A stretch of DNA of 64,000 nucleotides from positions 18,057,716 to 18,121,715 of the forward strand of contig NC_045144.1 of assembly GCF_008831285.2 (NCBI RefSeq). Reading direction: 5' to 3'. Under the pieces are notes generated by a model. That model saw only the letters and a list, made by a program, of their open reading frames with translations, was not told the origin of the DNA and searched no databases. Below, one piece after another: positions 9,878-23,500 of this stretch (its first letter is position 1; every line of letters starts with the position of its first letter). The DNA comes from Nymphaea colorata. Taxonomy: Eukaryota > Streptophyta > Magnoliopsida > Nymphaeales > Nymphaeaceae. The position numbers and the translations under genes are program-made.

Positions 9878-12363
9878 CTTAAGTTGGTTTTTGGATAAGA
9901 TGTGATCATAGGGACGATATTATTCACTTTGAAGACTGGCTATTTCTCAGCCGTGGTCAGGAGCTCCTTGTTCCTTTAGAGAGAGAGAGCGGGTTATTGG
10001 TTGTTCAATTCTAGGTTTTTTTCTTCTAATTGAAAACGCAACCTGATCTAGAGATTTTGTGGCTCACTCTCAGCATAAAACCATCGGGATTGATCAAGGT
10101 CTTTTGGCAGCAAGGACATTGAGTGCATCTGCCTCAAAATATTGGAACAGATTTGTAAAAGTGTTTTATGAATATGCTTCAACCTTTGGGGCAGTTTCGT
10201 TGGGCACTTTTTTTTGAGTGTTTTTGCTATCAAATGACCTCTAAATGTCATTGTTTGGTCATAATGAAAACTCCAGGACAAGGAATTGCATTATTTGGGT
10301 CGACCATCTGGCATAGTTGGCCAATTCACCCAGTTTGCTTGGGAATCCACCCAAGTCAGCTCGGACTGCTAGAAAACTTGGCCATGAGTCAAGGTTGGCC
10401 CGTCTCGACCTTGATTCTGACCTGACTCGCCAGATTCAGGTTATTTAAACTTGATCGAGTCGATGAGTCAATTCACCAAGTCCACGAGTTAACTTGCTGA
10501 CCTACTAACTCTTTTGGGTTGGGATTTCACTCACTTTATCAAACACCATGACACGTGCATGGTCCAACAGCCCCGGAGAAAACTTCATTCTGTCAAAGCG
10601 GAGATTTTTTGAGCACCCAAATACTTGAATATCTCTCCAGCTTGAGTCTATCTAGTTGAGACGATTGCTCAAATTTTTTTCTTTAGGCGTTCGATAGTCT
10701 TGGCTTTGAAATTCCTGGATCTTAGGGAGACCTGATGTGACATGCTTTTACGGATGTGACAAAAGATCTACAGTAAAATCAATTATTTACCAAACTAAGG
10801 ATCTTAAGTTTGAGATCCTTATCCTTATTTTACACTTTGTATTGAAAAAAGGTTGAATTGAAGATAAGAGGGAAAGGTATGATCTTAAATCCACAGTTCT
10901 CAAATCTTGAAGATTTCAAGTCTCACTATCTGACGCCCCTTGAGGACAAGAAAAACTGAAGAGATATTTTGGACATGCGCTGACCTCAAAGGGCAATGTG
11001 TGAGCTCACCCTTCGATAATAGCTATAAATAATTTTAAAAAAGAAAATTGTTTTTTGGAACCAGTCAGACCAATACTGTACATATCGGCTGATACATGCC
11101 AATACGATACGATAATGAGAACACTGGCAGGTCCATTAAGGTTGCCCATGTTTTCTGACATCAAAACCTTCATGCCACAAAGCAGGAATGTGCAAAAAGC
11201 CTACAAAAACCAGACGGCTGCTTTTATTTTGAGCTCAAAAAGCATTGCCCTGGAAAAACAATGAACTGAGGCATCAGAAGGGCATGCTAAGAAAGGGACT
11301 TTGATATTTTTCTTCTGAAAGCTGCATTTAGACATCCGCCTTTCCTGCAAATTGGATTCATCTAGCCCCGGGTTCGCACCCACTGAGTTGAGCTGAGCCC
11401 AAGAGGTCAGCCTAGTTTTAGTTGGTGTGGCCCTTGAGCTCAAACTCCATCCTGACCTTGCTTTGAGTGGAAGACAATTTGCTTCATTCACTTGCTTGAG
11501 TGAAAGTTTACGGGGTATGGAAGCCTTTAAACCTACCATTGTATAGCATTTGAGTTGCAGTTGCAGGGCCAGAAATTTAGGTCCTTAGTATATGCAATGC
11601 ATAACAAGTATTTGTGCTAATCAAACGTATAAGAAGCCCTAAGAGACATAACGTAATTATTTGGGCTGATGAGATTCGGATCATTAGTTTGATTTTTATG
11701 AACGCAACTGCAATACTTCAATTTAACCTTTTTTTTTTTTTTGTTAATATAAACAAAGTTTTGGCCTCAATGAAAAGATCCTGAGCAATCTTCTAATGGG
11801 TTGCCGTAGTTTTAACAGTAGCATATTTAGAAAATTTGATGCCTTGAGAATGGTTTTTCCCATTTACTTCTGGGGTGGTTACACAAGTTAGAATGTAAAT
11901 AAAAATAGGTAAAAGAGTCGTTTCCAAACCCATCTATACAAATAAGTGTAAAATATTCAAATCCAAAAAATTATCATGAGAATTAAATGTACAAATCAAA
12001 TTTTATAATGTTTTTTAAAAAATAAAAACTCTTAGACAGCGTTTTCGTGGCACCCTAAAAAAACATTGTTTATAACAATTAGTTTTTGTTAAAATTTCGT
12101 TTTTTAATCAGTTTTTCAAAATTGATTCGTGTATTTGGAAGACACACCTAAATCACTTTTTCTGCGAAAAATCTGGGGGAAACCTAGGTTTGTCAAAATT
12201 GAGTTATTCACAAACCCAATTTCCTGTCACGCCATTTAAGAGTACCATCCAAACACGCCATCATAAAATTCATTTGACTGGTTTTGTTGGATCATTATTT
12301 TAAAACATTGAGAATTCATATTTGGAGAGGCATATTCTTAATTGCACACACTTGCACACACAC

Positions 12364-12463
<100 letters not shown>

Positions 12464-14382
12464 CTGAAAATATGCCTTTGAAAGAGGGGAGGAAGGATCC
12501 TTTCATATTTACAGTCTGTAAAGGAAAAGGAAAGGCGAAGGCCACCTTTAGCGACAATCATGGACAGGCCCCAACAGCCATCTTTCTCAACATTCCCCTG
12601 TCCGGCACGGACTGCTTTCTACAGAACCCCAAAGAGCATCTGCCATATCTCTCTCCTCTCTCTGCGATTTGGTAAACGTGTCCATTCAACCAAAAGCCTT
12701 CTTTTTCTGGCTTGGCTTGTTTATTTCATCAGAAGCGCTTGAACAACGCGTACTACCATGGTAACGTCAAATCTTCACGACCAAGAGGCAAAAATGGAAC
12801 ACCCCATGGAGCGCTGAAGAGAGAGAGAGAGACATTAAAAATTGAGAGAGAGACATTAAAAATTTTGTCTATTTGAGAGGTAATTTCCAATTCATACCAC
12901 TCGTTAAAGCATCTGCGCTAGATTGTTGATCCAGGATATAAGATGGTATTTTTTCTTTTCTTTTATCATTGGAAAGAACAAGATGGGATCTCAATGTCGT
13001 TTTCTTAGAAACAGTCGAAGGCCAATTGGTTTCTCAAACAAGATGCTTGAAATGAAAATGATCAAATACTCAAGGTTCTTTCTGCTGTTTGTGGTTCCTA
13101 TTCCATAACTTTTTCCATGAATACGTCATCCACCCAGAGAGAAAGCAGAGCAGATTCGCAAAATAAAGGAATCTGATTCACAGATGAATGCTTACATTTA
13201 CCAGTCTAACCTGCCCAATGCAATCAGAGTGGATTATCAGAAGAATAGGATTCGATAGGGAGATCTTCGCTTGTTCTCGCCACACAATCTCCTTCTGTAC
13301 ACCTCTGCCCAGAGTAAACTACCCCAAGCTTTCTGGTTAGGCAAAGGGAAACAGAGAAGTTGAGTACCACCAATTCTATGAACTGACTGCTGTCGAAGAG
13401 TATTCTTATATCGCGAGTTCTCATCTTCACTTGTGAAGAAGGTATACTTAAAATGCAGCAAACCTGATCAGCAGGAAAGTTGACAGAAAGTCACAGAGCA
13501 CTAAAGCATGCCACCATCTAAGTTTCCCCTAGCAAGCATAGGTAGAAGAATACAGAAAATCGACCTGACATTTCAGAACCTAAATCAGGCCCACTATATA
13601 CCTGCAGCACAAGCGGAACCCCATTCCTTTTGGCTCTAGAAGTAGCCTTTTTGATTCATCAGCATCTTCGTGCCTTTAGTTGGTTACTTGTGCAATTAGA
13701 CAATGGTTGGTAGCTTTCGCCACTTTCAATTATTGAAATGGCCCAAACCTTCCCAAGCACTTCGCACGTCTCCACCTCCAGCTTCTGTTCATGTCCTAGC
13801 CAGCAAAAATTTATCATGCAATCTATTTCCTACATAGCAAAAGACAACATAAAAGCAATCAAGCACCACGAGAATTCCTTCATTGCCTTCTCTATCGAGT
13901 TACCAGAAGACAAACTAAGTTCTTGCTAAGTCTGCTCGAACACCAGATAGAGAAACAGATGGCAAAATCTCCAATCAGAAACAAGAGTAAAGGGGGAATT
14001 ACTCAGACAATATTGTGACTATATCTTACAGATCTTCGATAAGAAGAAGAAACTCAATCCACAAAGGATATAAGGCAGCCAAATCCCAACTAATTCTCGC
14101 ACTAAATATAGCAATTCAAAATTTTGAGACCTTCAAAAGATTGAAGGATATACATTCAGAAATATGCAATTTTGACAGCATCGGAACAAGTTCATCAATA
14201 CTCGCAATTCATACGAGTGATTCAAAATTTTGGAACCACATAAATGATTGGACAAGGGCATACCTTCAAAAACTGTTCAACTGTGAGGCCATTCGAACAA
14301 ACTCCTTAATTAGTTTTGCACATCCCATGTTCCATAGACTCGTTCAAAATCTTGAAACTGGGAAAAATTGCAGGGCAAGTAT

Positions 14383-15624
14383 TCAAAAACTATGCAGTTG
14401 TGTCAGCATCGGAACAAGTTCATCGCTAGAAGGCCGATCAGCAGGCATGTCTGAAAGGCAAACAACTGCAATTCTTACTGCCATAAGCATCTCTTCTTCC
14501 TCTCCCTCATCCCCAACAATGTCTTTGTCCAACCCTTCTCGTGCCTCACCTGCCTGCTGCAAATGCCTCAGCCACCTTCCCATACTACCACCACCTTCTT
14601 CGCCGAAAAAGGGATCCACAGGGTCCCGACCTGTAAGCAACACTGCCAAGATCACCCCAAAGCTGAACACGTCGCTCTTCTCGGTGTACCTGCAGCTCTG
14701 GAAACACTCTGGAGCAACGTATGCAGAAGTTCTACCAGTTTCTTGCATTAGGCCAAGTAGCCCGTAGTCTGCCAACCTTGGCTCGAAGTCATCATCAAGC
14801 AAAACATTTGCTGGCTTTAAATCATAGTGAAGAACCCTTGGACTGCACCCAAAGTGAAGAAACTGAAGTCCCTTGATCACCCCAACTGCAATCCTGTGCC
14901 TCATCTCCCAATTGAGGCGAAGCTGGCTCGCCCTGACCTTCTTCATTGCATCCTCAAGACTACCATTCGGCATGTAATCGTAAACAAGCGAGTATCGATC
15001 AGATAAGTTGATATAAGCATGCAAAGTCATCAAATGTCTATGTCTCAAGCAGCCTAAAATTTCCAAATTCTTCTGAATCCTCCTCTTTGCAGACTTGCTC
15101 TGTGCTTCAGCCGGTGGGCTTGCTGATTCGATTCTCTTGATGGCAACTGTAAATCCATTCTCGAGCACGGCCTTGTAGTACTTGCCATTAGGACTCAATC
15201 CGATCAGTTGGGAATCGCTGAAGGCAGCCTCTTCACACAGGAAAGCGAGCATCTTTGGGTTGATCTTAGAGCAGAAATTCACAGGGCCCTTCAGGATAGG
15301 CGTTCTAGTCATGTAAAGAGCAGAGACTCTAATCAGACCAGCCACGATGAGGGCTGCTATCACGCCAGTGAGAGCTCCAAATACAACACCCAGAACAACC
15401 CTTCTCAGACGGTTTCTGACACCGTGAACTCCAGAAGGAGCGGGAGTTCCCTCCATAAGGCGCTCCGTTCTATCAGCTAAGAAGCGCCGGTTTACCTTGA
15501 AAAGGCTCACAGATTCCCCAGCACAAGGGAATAAAGTTTGCCTGAATATGACAACCAGAAGGAAAGAGAAAACCACAAGCGCCAGAATGGGAAAGAAGAG
15601 TCTTCTGGCCTTCATCTTCTTCAT
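14383..15624 (-). CDS. CRN: CORYNE, membrane receptor-like pseudokinase
   Basis: A single open frame encodes 413 residues; Arabidopsis CRN has about 400. Order: hydrophobic N-terminus (9-27, signal peptide or anchor), short extracellular stretch with no LRRs, transmembrane helix (about 76-98), then a kinase-like domain. Hallmarks shared with CRN are TPILKGPV at 108-115, VYDYMPNGSLED, TGRDP, and the ending PADRPSSDELVPMLTQLHSF. CRN associates with the receptor-like protein CLAVATA2 through the membrane and relays CLE peptide signals that restrict shoot and root stem cells. The domain is degenerate: no GxGxxG loop (LSPNGKYY at 143-150), Asn186 where the alpha-C Glu belongs, and DYG (286-288) for DFG. 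Lys163 (VAIK) and Asp268 (HYDLKP) are present. The ATG at 15624 opens the hydrophobic leader. Confidence 0.95.
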   Translation of the reverse strand: MKKMKARRLFFPILALVVFSFLLVVIFRQTLFPCAGESVSLFKVNRRFLADRTERLMEGTPAPSGVHGVRNRLRRVVLGVVFGALTGVIAALIVAGLIRVSALYMTRTPILKGPVNFCSKINPKMLAFLCEEAAFSDSQLIGLSPNGKYYKAVLENGFTVAIKRIESASPPAEAQSKSAKRRIQKNLEILGCLRHRHLMTLHAYINLSDRYSLVYDYMPNGSLEDAMKKVRASQLRLNWEMRHRIAVGVIKGLQFLHFGCSPRVLHYDLKPANVLLDDDFEPRLADYGLLGLMQETGRTSAYVAPECFQSCRYTEKSDVFSFGVILAVLLTGRDPVDPFFGEEGGGSMGRWLRHLQQAGEAREGLDKDIVGDEGEEEEMLMAVRIAVVCLSDMPADRPSSDELVPMLTQLHSF

Positions 15625-16399
15625 AGCGCAGTTTAGATTTTACCAACAAATGCGAACAGGGAAGATAATCCCCAGAAGCAAGATAGTCATTCGTAGTCCA
15701 TATAGAGGCCTCTGCATAGGAAACCCAAAACCCTAGTCTAGGAACCCGCGCGAAAGAAGATAATGGAGTTTTCTCAAAGAAAGCCTCACTTTCAGCTAGT
15801 ACCCAAATGGATTCTCAAGAAACCCCAGAACGAGATTAATAAATCCTCCTCCTCCGACCTTGCAGACAAAAAAAACGAGAGACCACAGAAAAGCGCTGAT
15901 AGCAATTCTTTCTACTTAGATATCCAAGCCAAACTGCGGAAATGAACGGCGTGAATTTTGCCGGAGCAACCATCGGCTATGAAGTAGCAGGAACTTATTT
16001 TTGCCGGAAACTGCATGGAAGTTGCCTGAACAAACCCCGTTCTCTTTTCCAGAGGGGTGACCTTTCTCCGCCAGAAAACCACTCGAAACATGAAATCTGG
16101 TCTCTGAATCGGTCCCCAGACCTTCCCGCCGAAAATGGAGGATATAGTTTATGAGCCCGTCGCTCCTGCTCGCTTGCTGCATCACTAGCTACCACAATAA
16201 GAAGCAAAGCGAACTGAGGAAGCGCCTCATTTCGAGGGCGCCCGGTTGCGGTTAGAAGTCTAAAACCTAGAGGAAAAGGACGGCCAAAGTCCCATGTTTC
16301 AATACGCATACACAGGACATACACACCTCACCGAACTCACTAGCTCCAAAGAAAGGAACCAACCAGCGAACTCACTAGCTCAAGAGAAAGGAACGAACA

Positions 16400-16436
16400 G
16401 AAGAAGAAGAAGAAGAAGAAGAAGAGAGAGAGAGAG
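16400..16436. repeat. GAA/GA microsatellite upstream of CRN
   Basis: About eight GAA units followed by GA units, roughly 780 bases upstream of the CRN ATG. On the CRN strand it reads as a TTC/TC pyrimidine tract, common in plant 5' leaders and core promoters. Confidence 0.85.
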
Positions 16437-16611
16437 TTGCTAGTCAGACGGGAACCAACAGATGAAGGAGAAAACGAGGAAACAGAGAGAAAGAGGGTCC
16501 ACTGACGCGGGCACTATCGGTATGGTAGCAGTCGGCAGAAAACCGAGCAGAAGCAGCAGGCTAGCAGCATAGATGGTCCTCCTCCTCCCCCGCCTTTTCC
16601 CGCCCTTCGCC

Positions 16612-16642
<31 letters not shown>

Positions 16643-17684
16643 ATCTTTATATGTCTATATGTATATATAGATGTATATATACACGACGTCCTGCTTTTTG
16701 GTCCCCTTGCTTTCTTCTCCGCGCTTGGTTCTTACTATTGTGTATACGCCAGTGATGGCGTCGTAGCAGTAGGAGGTACGGAGAGAGCGAGAGAGAGTAG
16801 TGTCTGTAGAGAAGGGGAGGAATTGGAAAGGAGAAGCTCTGCTTCTTTGCTGTCCACTACCACTGCAGGCCCTGTCCCCTCTCCTTCCTTCTCGGCCACC
16901 TCACCACCACCACCACCACCATGGTATCACGAGAGAAGAGATAAGAGAGAGAGGCAGGCGCGCAAGCCCATGCATTTCCCTCTCGATGGCGGTGATCACT
17001 TTTGCTGCTTTGCTGCTCTCTCTCTCTCTCTCTCTCTAGAGTCTTTACTGTAGGATCTCCCTGAAACTGACGATCGGGCCGTTGGTAAAAGGAGATCTAC
17101 AGTTTTTGAAATCTCGATCCCTCTGGTTTCGCGAACTGTACCAAATCCTATTTCCCTTGTGTTCTTTGGATACCAAGATATGTTCCAGCCTGAAAATGCC
17201 ACCACGAATACTTTCCCACATACTAATTTTCCCTTCAGTTCTTGTACATATGGCACATTATTTCGGGTTTGGGAACCTGTCGAACATCGACCAATTTGAA
17301 TTGAAAAAAACACCAACTTTCATAGCCGGTTTAGCCTCCCATTAACTGACGTTTTAATAAAATAACAACATTAGATACTTGTCTCTTTAATAAAAAAAAA
17401 TCAAAATGCAGCATACCATTCAGGCATAGGAAATGAAAACCGAAATTTGTGATACTGGTTTGTAGTCCAAAAATTAGCTTCTTTGTCTTCATTTGTTTTC
17501 TCGCTTTTAATTTCATGATTTATGCCAATACCATATCTTTTATACCAACTTCCTTAAATGAATGGGCATAGCATAACTGATAAGGGTGGGATAGATGATG
17601 TTTTGATCCTTCTCTTAAGTAGTAAAAGGTGAAGAGGCGCAGTCGAGTTGAAGGTGATCCACTGCGCATCTACGCCGCATAACA

Positions 17685-17812
17685 CTATAGATGTAGTGGG
17701 TTGTTAACCTCTCACTCATCCACAAAAACCATAAACCATAGATGTAGCGGGTTGTTAACCTTTCACTATAGATGTAGGGAGTTGTTAACCTCTCACTCAT
17801 CCACAAAAACCA
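17685..17812. repeat. Short tandem repeat, about three copies
   Basis: The unit reads TATAGATGTAGTGGGTTGTT followed by AACCT and a CTCACTCATCCACAAAAACC tail. Full copies are at 17685-17733 and 17767-17812, with a shorter copy lacking the tail between them (17738-17767). Substitutions separate the copies. Confidence 0.85.
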
Positions 17813-18705
17813 TTCAAAGAACTCATTTCAATCGCATTAGCGTTGAATAGTAACCGTGCTCAAACGCTTATTACGAACCAAAATGCTTATTGGCCATTTG
17901 TTCTACCGAATCGATGGGTTGGCTTTGAATCCAAACCGAGGCGTCGAACAGCTGCAGCAGAAGTTTAACAGCTCCATTAATAATCATCGAGAGGTGTGAA
18001 TAAAGTGGAAATGAGAGAGGGGCCGAAAAAAAGAAAGGCAAAGAGAATAACTTTTGCGTCCCTTCGCACCTTGTTTTGATTACTTTATATTTTAGCCGTT
18101 TGAGCCATCGTGTTTGTCGAATATTTTAGAGAGAGAGTAAAGACTGTGTTTATAATAGGGAGAAAGAGTGAGTGTGTGCGCATGTGTGTGTAGCACGTGT
18201 GACGTCATAAAGGAGATAATAAAAGGCAAAGCCGCGCAGCGCGCATGCTCTCACCCACGTTCGGGTCGTGTTGGTGCGCGCTCTTCGATAAACCCCCGTG
18301 CAGTATGTGTGTGTGTGTGTTTGTGTGTGTGTTTGTCGCTTTCAATTTTCTTTTTAACAAATTGCGTCGTATTATAGTTGTCAACTTTTAGAACGAATGG
18401 AAGTCCCTTTCTTAAAAAGAATTTCAAGAAATTCTTGAAATATTACCGTTATCTCGTAACATTTTTTTTTCATTTATCCGAGTATTTGATAGGAAGGCAG
18501 TAGATAATCAACATTTATTAGCAAAAGCGTCGTCTACTAGTGGCTTTGGAGTCTGACTTCACTAAATCTCCCACTCAGGTGATGGTTGTGCAATCGATCA
18601 GTTTAAGTGACATGTATGTACTCACCATCATAGGTTAGATTGTCTGTTCTGATGAGATTGAGGAGTGTTGATTTACATTGAGGGTTACCAATGCTAACAT
18701 GGTTG

Positions 18706-18708
<3 letters not shown>

Positions 18709-18766
<58 letters not shown>

Positions 18767-18792
18767 CTATATATATATATATATATATATAT
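18709..18792. repeat. Compound (CT)n(TA)n microsatellite
   Basis: About 34 bases of CT repeat followed by about 50 bases of TA repeat with one interruption (ATCTAT). On the other strand it is the same TA-then-AG arrangement as at 12368 and 62852. Confidence 0.95.
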
Positions 18793-20547
18793 GAAAGATT
18801 CTCAAAGGTTGGCATGGCAGAAAAAAGTTGACAGCGATGCACATAATCATGGATCAAATTCCATCACTTTTTCTGTAAGCTGAAGTTATGGGTCTATAGC
18901 TAGCGAAAGGTGCCTTGTTGGTCCAACCTAAAAGGCATGCAAAGTTCAAGTATGACGTCGGTATCAACGTTTTACTCTCTAGGCTCACGGCCGTCCTGGT
19001 TGTGACCTACAATGCCAGGTTTATCTCTTGGCATCTTCAAGAGTAGGCCATCCTCCTATCTGTTTTGTACTCTTTCTACGCCTTCCTCGTTTAGCTTTCA
19101 TCATCAACTTGACCCCATTGGCATTATTTGATTTCGTTTGTATCTGCACCAACAATCTGCCTTGATAAGGCACAATATACGTGGTACAAACTACAATCTC
19201 CAATCAACAGCGCATATTACAAAACAAGCTTGTTTAAGGCTAAGAATTTAGAACCAGACATCCATATGCAGATTCTCATTCAGCAGCAATGTGAATAAAG
19301 AGAGGGCAACACCGGATTTGTAGCTAATTTCATCAAACCTTTCTCTTCCTCTAAAAATCTTCAAACATTCATCAACATAGGCAAACCGCAGGTGGTAAGA
19401 CTGTTGCTATAAAGAGTTTTGAGGTGAACACGTTAATGCCATTCCCGCCGTGGAGACTGCGCCCTGAGCTGCTGAATTGGTATCTTGGTTTTAGCTCATG
19501 GGGAGGCGGCCTATTAAGTGTTCCGACGTTGAAGGGTCCTTCGTCATCAAACAAGTGCATAAATAGATAGAAAAATTCATGATTGATCGATTTTGGACAG
19601 GCAAGAATTGCGGTGAATTTGCATGAGAATCTTGGTTGTGTGTGAACTGCGATCCCCTTATAACTAATGGGGACAGTAAAGTCATTTAATTTTCACCTTT
19701 CACACTGTACAGAGACATGTTCAGGTGAAGATTGTGAAAGGTATTTCTACCTTTCGCCTCCCTAATAGCAGTAACAGTTCTGCTGGTTGTGTGAATGAAG
19801 AACACGACAAGTTAACAGGAAATGTGCTAGGAATTTGCATGTCATGTCAACTTTTATAAATGGTTTCCAACGAAAATAGCAGCAACATCAAGAGGCTTTT
19901 CTTTACCAAATAATTTGGCATAAAAGTCCATTTGCTCATCATCTGGACCTTGAAATGGACCTGCATGAATGCATTTGCCAACTGAAAAATTGCAGCATCA
20001 CAAATGCTAAATTCTTTATCACCGATGAGGATGTAACAAACAGAGACTGTTAATTTACACATTAAAGAGGGGATACCAACAAAACTACTCCCCTGTCGAG
20101 GATGATTTCGACAGCGATTCAGTTTCCAATCAATATGCAGAATATTGCCAAGGCCACCGCACTAAAAACATTTGCCAAACCAAACATCAGGAAAGAGCAC
20201 CGGCAAGTGCAGCGATGCATGCCTGAATACAGTCGAACGCAAACTGAACCCATGGTGCATGGTCACGTACTTCATATCACCACCCTGAATCATGAGAGGC
20301 TGCAAGACATGGGGGAGGCATAATCCTAACTAAGATCCGATATGTATAGTGGAAGAAACATGCAAAACCATCTTCCTTATCTGCCTCTCTTGATCAATAA
20401 CCTCGAGCAACTGCTCTTACAAGAGAGCAAAATGCCTATCTGGCCAGGGCATGTATTGACGCAGTAACCACCATTACATGCTTGAACATTCTTCAATAGA
20501 GCCCGTGAATCCACCAGATCACCCCATTTCCTCAACTCCACCAAGTT

Positions 20548-23500
20548 TTATCTGTTTGCCTCTGATAAAGCATTGAAAAGTTCTTCGTCATTAATGGTCC
20601 CCGTATCCACACCAACTTGAAGAGCAGTCTTCCCATTTACATCAACAGCCAATGTATTTGCTCCCCTGGGATTATTGAACAAGATGGAGATTATCAACTG
20701 CCCTAAAACTCGGCAAACAAAAGAACAGCGAAGAGAGAGGAAATATATAATACCTAGAAATCAACAACTTTGCAACTATATTATTGCCTCTAAGAACGCA
20801 ATGGTGGAGAGGTGTCTGGCCTTTAGAGTCAGTAGCATTTATATTAGCACCATACTGAAGAAGAAGCTCTATCATGCCAATGTCTGCAGTCTGGCATGCC
20901 AAATGGAGGAGAGAACAACCATCAACCCCCTCATCTACCTCAACATTGTCTTCATTTGTGCTCATGGAACTCAAATTGCTTACTGCAGATGCCCAATCAG
21001 ACTGACACGATGAAGTCCCTCGTAGTTTTGGCCTTACAGGGGATAATGATCGTATTGATGTCTTCTGGGTTGAGTCCACCTCCCCGCAGCCAGCATCATG
21101 GTCAGCAGATAATGTTTGTTGCTCATGCAAAAGCATAACTCTTGCTAGAGTCAGAGATGGGCAAATTGATGCCTGCCCACGTACAGCATTTACATTGGCA
21201 TCTGACTCTACAATGAAACGATATACAGCTTGTTTTTCATTAGCATGAACACTGTCCCACATTTGCTGAGCCACAGAAAGAAGATTCTGACTACTCTGAT
21301 TTTGAACAAAAGCTTTTTCTGCATACTGCAATATCAAATGCTTATTACCGTCATTACAAAGTGACCAATAACAACAAAGTATCTATATGTGTAACAGAGG
21401 ACATCTCAAAAATTCTCCATTTTCTAATCCCATAGAACATTACCTTTCTACTGATTATAGTGGACACCTTAAACAAAATAACCATATCCTCATATCTATA
21501 GGAAACAGATACCTGAGAAAAAAAACTATCCGAATATCTGGACAGAAGAGCACGCAAAAAAAAAAAAATCTAGCGTAAGGCTGCCAAGAGAAAACAAAAA
21601 AAATCCCAACATATGTTCCCTAAACAGCAATAATTTTGTATTCTTGAGTAGAAACTAGAAGGGCATCCAGGATAAACATTAGGGCCATTCAAACATCTCT
21701 ATGAAATGTAGTAGAGGTTAACTAATCAGAATGCACCAGTAACAAGATTTTCAAATGATAACTGATTTACTCAAAATTTTATGATCTGAAGATATCTGAA
21801 GGACAAGTACCTTTGCATGAATAAATTTCTCCTTTATTGAAATTGAATCGCCAGGATTGGGCTTGCTCATAAGATGGTGCTTTTTCTCAGATCTACTGGA
21901 ACTGAAAGAAACATTTTAGTTCTTCATTTGAAGATGCAATGTAATCCACATATAAAGTTCTAAGATGCATGTACCTAACATGGGTGCCATCAGTGTTAGA
22001 CCTATTTATGCACTCCAACTGGACCTCCCACACTGAGTTTGCAAATGCATTGCCAAGTGACTGGAATAAGTTAATTACAGAAGGTTCCCACACCTTCACA
22101 TCAAGTGTCAAAGACCTCACCTGCATAAGGGAAGTGTTTAGGAACTCCATGCCAATGAAGATTATCCTGTACAAAAGTTTCTAAAAACGCCTATCTCAAG
22201 AGCACAACAGATGGAGCATGCAACTGAAAAAAGATGGGATTGGCAACAAATATTAAGTGGAAGAGAGAAAAATATATGCAACGAAAAAAGCTATATGGCA
22301 CAAGCTTAGACTGCAAAGGTTCAGAGCAGGGCCACGAAAGTACCTTTGATATATGTACACCAAGATTACGATGAACACCAGAGCATTCAATACAAAGGAG
22401 AATCCCAAGATTTAAAGATGCCCAATCAGGCTCTGAAGCACCACAATCTGCACATTTGTCATTACCATCAACTCTTCTTAGCACCTCAATTGGCTTTTCA
22501 TGTTTTACGCTCGACCGGTGTTGTTGCATGCTTCTACCAGAACGTTCATGATTTCCTGTTATCAAGTTTCTTTCTGAAGTGTACTCCTCAGTTATTGCAT
22601 GATCTATGTCTGAAGAGCTTCCAAGTGAACTACTTTCACTGGCAGTACGTTGATGACCACTGCTCATTGGACTAGAAGGAAGCCTCTGAAACCATCAACG
22701 AAAGAAAGAAATGCTCATATTTCAGTAATCACAGTTGAAGAAGACTTTGTCCTCGTCTTTGTCATTTTTCCCTCTTCCTTTCTCTCCAATGAGAAAAGTA
22801 CTTGCTTGCAACTTTTACAAGGTCATTAAATACTAAAAATTACCAGCTCAGGTGATTGAAAACTCAGCAAGGATGCAATTACTCCAGTTATTTTTTCAAT
22901 CCAATCCATTTGATCAAGTGCACTTTCCGCCTGTACAGACACACATTAGATGAATATAGAGAAAGCACTTAGGATGGCAATAATGAGACTTATTGAGAAA
23001 GAGATACAACACAGTTTTAACCATTTTAGTTCTTTTGAGATTTCTATAGAATTATCAATAGCACACAAGGTAGTTTACCACTATTTAGTAGTGAAACATA
23101 ATTGAACAAAATAGTACCTGCAGTGTGTAGTTCTTCGTTGGTGAAATTATCCTAAAGCAAAAGCGAAGATCTGACTGTTCTGCATCAACCTTAATTGTGG
23201 AAGTGAGAAGATTAACAGTGTGACGTGCAGCGGATTTCTCATCATGAACCCCACCATGGTAATGTGAAGAAAGCCATCTGCTCAACAATCCAGACCCATG
23301 CTCTGAGGAACCATGACCCCTCTGGCTTGAATGTTGGCTTCCACTCGCCTACACATACAATAGATTGTTAATAGAAGGGATTCCAGGAATTTGATCTTAA
23401 AGGTCTTGTTGCGAATGACTCACAGATGTCCTGGAATACTGCTTACGATAATAATACAGCATTCCTCGGCTGTCAAGAACAAAGAACCTCCTCTTCCAGT

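Larger units (their letters stand above)
15625..20547. other. Intergenic region between CRN and AGD3
   Basis: CRN 5' flank and leader lie at 15.6-16.6 kb, with a GAA/GA run at 16400-16436 and CT runs near 16612-16644 and 17020-17037. Further along are a three-copy repeat (17685-17812), a TG-rich tract (18301-18333), a compound CT/TA microsatellite (18709-18792), and unassigned sequence. The part just below 20548 should be the AGD3 3' untranslated region. No further gene is supported. Confidence 0.5.

Noticed and set aside
10280-10520. GAGTC/GTCGA-rich stretch suggestive of a retroelement remnant
   Set aside because: No LTR, primer-binding site, reverse transcriptase or integrase sequence is visible nearby.
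14015-14767. Plus-strand open frame of 250 codons
   Set aside because: Its second half is the antisense of CRN, and its composition is the mirror of that gene; no domain is recognisable.
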